Assembly: GCA_050115015.1 (NCBI GenBank)
Contig: JASFRI010000131.1
Span: 1-10,349 of the forward strand
DNA from: JASFRI01 sp050115015
GTDB taxonomy: Bacteria > Acidobacteriota > Polarisedimenticolia > CBDVAL01
Length of the DNA stretch: 10,349 nt
Direction of reading: 5' to 3'
Both the position numbers and the translations under genes were made by a program. Numbering within the stretch: position 1 is the first letter of the stretch; every line of letters starts with the position of its first letter. The notes below the pieces were generated by a model. It ran no database searches and was not told the DNA's origin. It worked only from the letters and a program-made list of their open reading frames with translations. This document shows, piece after piece, positions 5,822-10,349 of the stretch.

Positions 5822-6727
5822 TCAGCGGGGCGCGGCCGCGTGGCCGATCAGCACGGGCACCGGGGCGGCACGGAGGACCTTGTCGGCAACGCTCCCCAGG
5901 ACGATGCGGGCCAGCCGGGTCCGCCGGTGCGTCCCCACGGCGATAAGGTCCGCGCCGGACTCCTCGATCGCCTCCAGGATGGCCCGGGCCGTATGGTAGG
6001 CGCGCACGACCCGGGTCTCCAGCCGGACCGAACCGCCGATCCTCGCGGACACCGCGGCCAGGCCACGCTCGGCCTCCTCCTCGCGCTCCCTGGTGAGATC
6101 CCGGTCCAGCCGGGCCGCGTGGGGGATGTAGGGGGACGCGGGCCCGGCGGGGACCGGCACCACCCGCAGCAGCGTCAGGCCGGCGTCGAACATCCGGGCC
6201 AGGTTCACCGCTTGCTCCGTGGAGGCCTCCGCGGCGGGTGAGCCGTCCGTGGCGACGAGGATACGTTCGAAGACGACCTCGCCCGTTTCTCCCTCCTCGG
6301 GTCGGACCAGCAGCGCCGGCAGCGTGACGTGGTGGATCACCGTATCGGTCACGCTCCCCAGCCAGGCACCGGCAAGGCCCCCGGCGCCATGGGTCGCCAT
6401 GACCAGCAGGTCGGCGTCGCGGCGCGATCGCTCGATGATGGCGGACGCGACCTCGCCGTCCAGGATCTCGGTGCGGACATCGAGACCATCATCCCGGAGC
6501 TTCCTCGCGAGCTCGTCCAGGTGACGGGACTGGGCGTCCCGTATCTCCTGATCCCAGCCCGTGGTCGCCTCCATGGAGAGCGCCGAGAACTCCGGGACCA
6601 GCACCGGCGGGTGGACATGCAGGAGAAGGATGCGGGCGCCGGCCCGTCGAGCGACGGCACCGGCGTGACGTACGGCGGAGGCCGAGAAGGGCGAACCGTC
6701 CACCGGTATCAGGATGTGCTGGAACAT
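5822..6727 (-). CDS. tandem-domain universal stress protein (UspA family)
   Basis: This 301-residue cytoplasmic protein holds two Usp domains in a row. Domain 1 (about 1-143) opens FQHILIPVDGSPFS, and domain 2 (about 153-296) opens FERILVATDGSPAAE; both show the usual strand-Asp-Gly-Ser start. Usp domains of the ATP-binding type carry G-x2-G-x9-G-[ST]. In domain 1 the loop reads ATHG...GS at 111-125, with Ala for the first Gly. In domain 2 it reads GTHR...GS at 265-279, with Arg for the second Gly. Each is one residue off consensus, so nucleotide binding is likely but uncertain. Such proteins help survival under stress, often with respiratory or redox links. GGAGGG at 6734-6739, six bases before ATG 6727, fixes the start. 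No convincing promoter was found in the 204-base gap upstream. Confidence 0.92.
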   Translation of the reverse strand: MFQHILIPVDGSPFSASAVRHAGAVARRAGARILLLHVHPPVLVPEFSALSMEATTGWDQEIRDAQSRHLDELARKLRDDGLDVRTEILDGEVASAIIERSRRDADLLVMATHGAGGLAGAWLGSVTDTVIHHVTLPALLVRPEEGETGEVVFERILVATDGSPAAEASTEQAVNLARMFDAGLTLLRVVPVPAGPASPYIPHAARLDRDLTREREEEAERGLAAVSARIGGSVRLETRVVRAYHTARAILEAIEESGADLIAVGTHRRTRLARIVLGSVADKVLRAAPVPVLIGHAAAPR

Positions 6728-6892
6728 GGTCAACCCTCCGGGATCGACGGCCCGCCGGCGATCCCCGGCCGGGCCGGTTCCCACCCCTGTCGATCGGATC
6801 CTACCGCTCGACGGCCCCTGCCTGCTGCGGGCCCGGCGCTCGCGGGCGAACCCGGCCCGGGCCCCGCGCTCGTCGGCGCGCGACCGGCAAGA

Positions 6893-6917
6893 TCCCCTTT
6901 GTTTTGTTTCGTTTCAC
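6893..6917. other. AT-rich patch with GTTT units between permease and stress-protein genes
   Basis: The plus strand reads CCCTTTGTTTTGTTTCGTTTC here, three to four units of GTTT plus one or two bases, in a window that otherwise has almost no runs of A or T. It lies 15 bases past the permease stop (6932) in the 204-base gap 6728-6931. In minus-strand transcripts it would be A-rich, so it is not a U tract for a permease terminator, and no stem precedes it. The rest of the gap holds GATCGAC (6742-6748) and GTCGATC (6789-6795), a spaced inverted repeat of uncertain meaning. Confidence 0.4.
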
Positions 6918-6931
6918 TGGACCCCACCCGG

Positions 6932-8071
6932 TCAGTCGAGGGTGCGGCGGTAGCGGAGGATGCCGAGGGCAAGGGCCAGGGTCATGAAGATGGCGATGGG
7001 CCACACGTGATGCCAGCTCTCCGCGAAGCCGTTCCCCTTCAGGAGCACCCCGCGGACCAGCCGGAGGAAGTGGGTCAGGGGGAGGGCCTCGCCGACGTAC
7101 TGCGCCCAGACCGGCATGCCGCGGAAGGGGAACATGAACCCCGACAGGAGGATCGAGGGGAGGAAGAAGAAGAAGGACATCTGCATCGCCTGCAGCTGGT
7201 TCCGGGCCAGGGTCGAGAAGGTGATCCCCACCGCCAGGTTCGCGGCGATGAACACCAGCATGAAGCCGAGCAGCAGCCACAGGTTCCCCAGCATCGGCAC
7301 GACGAACACCCAGCGCGCCGCGGCGAGGATGACCAGCGTCTGGAGGTAGCCGACCAGGATGTACGGGACGAGCTTGCCGATCATCACCTCCGCCGGCCGG
7401 GCGGGGGTGGCGAGCAGGTTCTCCATGGTGCCGCGCTCGCGCTCACGGGTGATCGCCAGCGCCGTGATCACCACCATCGTCATCGTCAGCACCACCCCCA
7501 TCAACCCCGGCACGATGTTGTACTGCGTGATGATCTCCGGGTTGTAGTGGCGATGGATCTCCAGGTCCACCGGACCCGCCCGGCCGCGGAGGTGCGCCAG
7601 CGGCCCCTCAAGGTCACGCTGCAGCGCTCCGTCGATCAGGTCGCCGACGGCCGCGACGGCGTTTCCCGTCGCCGCCGGGTCCGTGGCGTCGACCTCCAGG
7701 AGCAGAACCGGGCGCTGTCCCCGTAGGATGTCCCGGGTGAAATCACGGGGGATGTGCACCACGAACAGGACCTCGCCCATCCGGAGGAGCCGCTCGATCT
7801 CCTCCTCGCTCTCGGCGATGCGGACGATGGAGAAATAGTCGCTGTTCCGGAGGGACCAGATCAGCGTCCGGGCGAACGTGTCGTTGTCCTCCGAGAAGAC
7901 CGCGGTGGGGAGGTGCTTGGGGTTCGAGTTGATGGCAAAGCCGAAGAGGATGAGCTGCAGGATCGGGATGCCGATCATCATCCCGAAGGTCAGCCGATCG
8001 CGGCGCATCTGGATGAATTCCTTGGCCACGACCGCGGCAAAGCGCCGCGGCGAGAACCGCGGGGGCGTCAT
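6932..8071 (-). CDS. ABC-2 type exporter permease (YbhS/YbhR-like)
   Basis: This 379-residue inner-membrane protein has the layout of the ABC-2 permease family that includes YbhS and YbhR. There is a cytoplasmic start with KEFIQMRRDRLTF, one membrane helix at about 29-48, and a large periplasmic domain at about 50-185. Five more helices follow, at about 187-207, 232-255, 263-286, 298-314 and 357-373. The family signature ITRERERGTMENLLATP is at 207-223. The length is normal. It should form the membrane channel of the exporter with the ATPase encoded just upstream. E. coli has two permease genes in this kind of operon, but here I see one, so a homodimer is likely. GGAG at 8079-8082 is seven bases before ATG 8071, and the gap to the ATPase stop is 13 bases. 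The substrate cannot be told. Confidence 0.92.
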   Translation of the reverse strand: MTPPRFSPRRFAAVVAKEFIQMRRDRLTFGMMIGIPILQLILFGFAINSNPKHLPTAVFSEDNDTFARTLIWSLRNSDYFSIVRIAESEEEIERLLRMGEVLFVVHIPRDFTRDILRGQRPVLLLEVDATDPAATGNAVAAVGDLIDGALQRDLEGPLAHLRGRAGPVDLEIHRHYNPEIITQYNIVPGLMGVVLTMTMVVITALAITRERERGTMENLLATPARPAEVMIGKLVPYILVGYLQTLVILAAARWVFVVPMLGNLWLLLGFMLVFIAANLAVGITFSTLARNQLQAMQMSFFFFLPSILLSGFMFPFRGMPVWAQYVGEALPLTHFLRLVRGVLLKGNGFAESWHHVWPIAIFMTLALALGILRYRRTLD

Positions 8072-8084
8072 CGCCGCGCTCCGC

Positions 8085-9011
8085 TCACGCGACGTTGTCC
8101 TTCGAGGAGCCCATCAGCCCGATGAAGACGTCCTCTAGGCTCGAGTCGACCTGCCGGCAGCGGTCCTCCGGTCGGCAGTGGCGCTCCAGGGTCGCCTTCA
8201 GAATCTCCGCGTCGCGCCCGCTGACGTGCAGGGCATTCCCGAAGGCCACGACCTGCTCCACCCCATCCTCCCCCCGCAGGGCCGTCGCCAGCGGGTGGAG
8301 GTTCTCGCCGGCCACCTCCCACGTGGCCAGCCCGGCGCCCCGGATCACCTCGTCCACGGTGCCGCGGGCGAGCAGCTTGCCGTAGGAGATGTAGGCCAGC
8401 CGATGGCAACGCTCGGCCTCGTCCATGTAGTGGGTCGTGATGAGCACGGTGATCCCCGAGGCGGCGAGCTCGTGGAGCTCCTCCCAGAAGTCCCGTCGCG
8501 CCTTGGGGTCGACCCCCGCGGTCGGCTCGTCGAGCAGCAGCAGCTCGGGCCGGTGGATCAGGGATGCGGCCAGGGCGAGCCGCTGCTTCCAGCCGCCCGA
8601 TAGCTCCCCTGCCAGCTGCCGGCGGCGCCCGGCGAGCCCGAGCTTGTCGAGGCTCCGGCGGACGGCATCGCGACGCTTCGGGATGCCGTAGATCCGGGCG
8701 ACGAAGTCCAGGTTCTCCTGGACGCTCAGGTCCTCGTAGTAGCTGAAGCGCTGCGTCATGTAGCCGACGCGGCGCTTGATGCTCTCCGACTCCCGGAGGA
8801 TGTCGTAGCCGAGGCAGCTTCCGCGGCCGTCGTCGGGGCGCAGCAGCCCGCACAGCATCCGGAGGAAGGTCGTCTTGCCGCTGCCGTTGGGGCCGAGGAA
8901 TCCGTAGATTTCGCCCCGGTGCACCTCCAGCCCGATGTGGTCGACGGCGGTCAGGTCTCCGAACCGCTTCGTGATCCCCTCCACCTCGATGACCCGCTTC
9001 GGATCGGACAT
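8085..9011 (-). CDS. ABC exporter ATP-binding protein (YbhF-like, single domain)
   Basis: This 308-residue protein powers the exporter. It shows every expected ABC motif in order: Walker A GPNGSGKT at 40-47, Q-loop Gln87 in TQRFSYYEDL, signature LSGGWKQ at 137-143, Walker B LLLLDEP at 157-163, and the switch His194 in ITTHYMDEA. A C-terminal domain of about 85 residues ends in SSLEDVFIGLMG, usual for ATPases that work with ABC-2 permeases. E. coli YbhF has two ATPase domains in one chain; this one has a single domain and so must dimerise. ATG 9011 lies five bases after the adaptor stop. The ribosome site (GGAG at 9023-9026) is 11 bases away, so translational coupling probably matters. The frame stays open upstream to 10202, but that part overlaps the adaptor gene and is not coding. 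Confidence 0.93.
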   Translation of the reverse strand: MSDPKRVIEVEGITKRFGDLTAVDHIGLEVHRGEIYGFLGPNGSGKTTFLRMLCGLLRPDDGRGSCLGYDILRESESIKRRVGYMTQRFSYYEDLSVQENLDFVARIYGIPKRRDAVRRSLDKLGLAGRRRQLAGELSGGWKQRLALAASLIHRPELLLLDEPTAGVDPKARRDFWEELHELAASGITVLITTHYMDEAERCHRLAYISYGKLLARGTVDEVIRGAGLATWEVAGENLHPLATALRGEDGVEQVVAFGNALHVSGRDAEILKATLERHCRPEDRCRQVDSSLEDVFIGLMGSSKDNVA

Positions 9012-9016
9012 GAAGC

Positions 9017-10015
9017 TCAGCGCTCCAGCGTCACGTCCACGGGCTGCCCGGGCCTCAGGTCGGAAGCGTCCGGCGACGCGAAGCGCGCCTCCACCATGAA
9101 GACCAGCTTGGCGCGGGTCTCGCGGCTGTAGATCACCGGCGGGGTGAACTCGGCGCGGGTGGAAACGTAACTGACCCGGGCCAGGTAGGGGGCCGGCGCG
9201 CCGTCGATGTGAACCTGGACGGCCTGGCCGGGTTGCACCCCGGCCAGCTCCCGCTCGGGGACGAAGAAGCGGACCTTGAGGTTCTCGGGGGGGAGGAGCA
9301 CCACGACCGGGTTGCCGGGCCCGACCCACTCCCCCGGACGGTAGAGGGTGTCGTGGACCACCCCCGTCACCGGAGAGGACTGTGCCTTCTGGCCCAGGTT
9401 CCACCGCGCGCGCGTCAGCTCCGCGCTCGCGGCGGCGGCGGCGGCCTCCGCGGCGTCCACGGCATCGGTCCGCCCGCCGAGGCGGGCCGTCTGCAGCTCG
9501 GCGGTGTAGCGCGCCACCTGGGCCTCGTAGAGCTCGCGTTGCGTGCGCGCCCGATCCAGCTCCTCGGCGGGGACCACCTCGTCGCGGTAGAGGTTCTCGA
9601 CCCGCGCGAGCTCCAGCTCGGCGAGCTCCAGCGAAGACCGGGCCTGGTCGCGCAGGGCCTCGATGGAAGCCAGCTCGCTCGGCCGCTGCCCCTTGCGCAG
9701 GTCCTCGAGCCGCGCCTCCGCCTGCCTCGCACCCTCCTCGGCCTGCTGGACCAGCGAGGCCTCGGGCTCTTCGTCGAGCTCGAACAGCGCCTCCCCTGCC
9801 GTGACCGCCCTGCCCCGTTCGACCTCGAGCGACTCCAGCGCCCCACCGAGGGGAGACGCCACGTAGACGTACTCGGCCTCGAGGTATCCCTGGTAGGTCC
9901 CGGCCGGCGGCGCGGGATTGCAGGCGGCGAGGGCGGCCAGGACGGCGGCGAGCCCGGCAAGGGACCCACTCCTCCGCCGGCGGCCTCGAGCGAGCGGCCA
10001 GCGCCTCGGCATCAT
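9017..10015 (-). CDS. HlyD/YbhG-type periplasmic adaptor lipoprotein of an ABC exporter
   Basis: This 332-residue protein starts with an Arg-rich end, a hydrophobic run at 19-31 and a lipobox LAAC at 29-32, so Cys32 should be lipidated and held at a membrane. The mature part is a membrane-fusion protein: a first lipoyl half at about 44-82 (GYLEAEYVYVASPLGG...GEALFELDEE), a long coiled-coil hairpin at 85-208, a second lipoyl half at 211-241 (SSPVTGVVHDTLYRPGEWV) and a beta-barrel at 244-330. Such adaptors link the inner-membrane pump to a TolC-like outer-membrane channel, and none is encoded here. The hairpin holds a run of six Ala near 191-196. ATG codons at 10015 and 10012 are both possible; GGGGG lies just before them. 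It is the first gene of the three-gene exporter operon. Confidence 0.9.
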   Translation of the reverse strand: MMPRRWPLARGRRRRSGSLAGLAAVLAALAACNPAPPAGTYQGYLEAEYVYVASPLGGALESLEVERGRAVTAGEALFELDEEPEASLVQQAEEGARQAEARLEDLRKGQRPSELASIEALRDQARSSLELAELELARVENLYRDEVVPAEELDRARTQRELYEAQVARYTAELQTARLGGRTDAVDAAEAAAAAASAELTRARWNLGQKAQSSPVTGVVHDTLYRPGEWVGPGNPVVVLLPPENLKVRFFVPERELAGVQPGQAVQVHIDGAPAPYLARVSYVSTRAEFTPPVIYSRETRAKLVFMVEARFASPDASDLRPGQPVDVTLER

Positions 10016-10149
10016 GCCCCCACGATAGCACGCGCCCGGACCGCCCGGAGCCAGCGCGGCATCGGCCTCGAGGCACCGGACGCGCGGCCGGGTCTCGTGA
10101 CGCGGTGGCCACTTCGCGCGCAGGGCCCGGGAGGCACCACCGGGCCGCC

Positions 10150-10178
10150 TGGCGGAAACGCCTCCGAGCGGATAAGAT
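10150..10178 (+). promoter_or_regulatory. weak candidate promoter for the S46 peptidase gene
   Basis: TAAGAT at 10173-10178 resembles a -10 box, with TGGCGG (10150-10155) at 17-base spacing as a poor -35 box. The leader would be about 27 bases. A small GGCG-GAAA-CGCC stem with a GNRA-type loop (10151-10162) overlaps the -35 region. The rest of the divergent gap 10016-10211 is GC-rich with no other site I can name. Confidence 0.3.
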
Positions 10179-10211
10179 GCCCGCCGCGAACAACCCGACC
10201 ATGGAGGAACG

Positions 10212-10349
10212 ATGCTCCGCACGACCGCCACGATACTCGCCGCGCTCCTGCTCGCGACCGCCGCCGTCGCTGACGAGGGGATGTGGACCCTGGACAACTT
10301 CCCCGGCAAGAGGGTCGCCAAGAAGTACGGCGCCACGATCTCCCAGGAC
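10212..10349 (+). CDS. S46 family dipeptidyl-peptidase, N-terminal part (runs off the window)
   Basis: The first 46 codons of a longer gene are present. They give a signal peptide (MLRTTATILAALLLATAAVA, cut likely after residue 20), followed at once by DEGMWTLDNFPGKRVAKKYG. The DEGMW...DNFP...KKYG pattern directly after the signal peptide is what I know from S46 peptidases (DPP7/DPP11 type), serine exopeptidases of the periplasm that remove dipeptides from peptide N-termini. The catalytic residues lie beyond the window edge and cannot be checked. GGAGG at 10203-10207, four bases before ATG 10212, supports the start. The gene diverges from the exporter operon, with 196 bases between the two starts. 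Confidence 0.85.
   Translation, partial: MLRTTATILAALLLATAAVADEGMWTLDNFPGKRVAKKYGATISQD

Noticed and set aside
4670..6241. 523-codon open frame on the plus strand across three minus-strand genes
   Set aside because: It spans two gene boundaries and a structured spacer, shows no domain, and its residues mirror the antisense codons. The minus genes are well supported.
6329..7726. 465-codon plus-strand frame across the stress protein and permease genes
   Set aside because: The translation is low-complexity His/Asp/Arg/Glu sequence, antisense to two clear families, with no ribosome site.
9427..9446. GGC trinucleotide run in the adaptor gene as a phase-variable repeat
   Set aside because: About five GGC units code for Ala in a coiled coil. 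A triplet change would keep the frame, and Ala runs are usual in such helices at this GC content.
9012..10202. N-terminal extension of the ABC ATPase frame to 705 residues
   Set aside because: The extra 397 residues are Arg/Gly-rich shadow sequence over the adaptor gene. The ATPase family starts right at MSDPKRVIEVEGITK.
10016..10336. Longer start of the adaptor gene at 10336
   Set aside because: It would run through the divergent promoter region and antisense to the S46 gene, and it would bury the lipoprotein signal peptide 107 residues inside the protein.
1..10349. CRISPR array, transposase, integrase, attachment site or toxin-antitoxin pair
   Set aside because: I read both strands for regular repeats, terminal inverted repeats and typical domains and saw none. 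The gene set looks like chromosomal backbone.

Overview
This is a very GC-rich window (near 70% by eye) with tightly packed, ordinary-looking bacterial genes. There are no tRNA or rRNA genes, CRISPR arrays or insertion sequences. Third codon positions are almost all G or C, so long open frames run antisense to the real genes; I left those out. The host looks like a Gram-negative respiring bacterium. The signs are a di-heme c-type cytochrome, a lipoprotein membrane-fusion protein, several Sec-type signal peptides and the start of an S46 peptidase. That set fits Proteobacteria, Acidobacteriota or Gemmatimonadota, and I cannot place it more closely from this sequence.

Layout. On the plus strand at the left edge are the possible last codons of an upstream gene, then a secreted DUF6265 protein (47-562) and a METTL7/TMT1-like methyltransferase (588-1205). 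They meet a long minus-strand run end to end, and the two opposing stop codons share the bases CTAG. Reading the minus strand in transcription order from the right, there is first an ABC exporter operon: lipoprotein adaptor 10015-9017, ATPase 9011-8085, permease 8071-6932. Next come a two-domain universal stress protein (6727-5822), an exported SAM-methyltransferase-like protein with its own good promoter (5743-5006), a small exported Cys/His protein (4767-4399), a di-heme cytochrome c (4316-3525), a membrane-anchored DUF885 metallopeptidase (3443-1635) and a short SRPBCC protein (1633-1202). At the right edge an S46 dipeptidyl-peptidase gene starts on the plus strand (10212 onward), divergent from the exporter.

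How they may work together. The exporter trio resembles the E. coli ybhG-ybhF-ybhS/R arrangement but has one permease gene, which implies a permease homodimer. DUF885 and SRPBCC form a two-gene unit with a one-base gap and a plausible extended -10 promoter. The small Cys/His protein and the di-heme cytochrome are neighbours separated by a strong terminator-like hairpin, so a shared role in the cell envelope is possible but not shown. The remaining genes look like single units on a conserved backbone.

I do not see a clearly new multi-gene system. The points most worth checking are the exported methyltransferase with a QTQP repeat and His-rich linker, the exported Cys/His protein beside the cytochrome, the bacterial METTL7-like enzyme paired with DUF6265, and the structured intergenic stretch 4884-5013.
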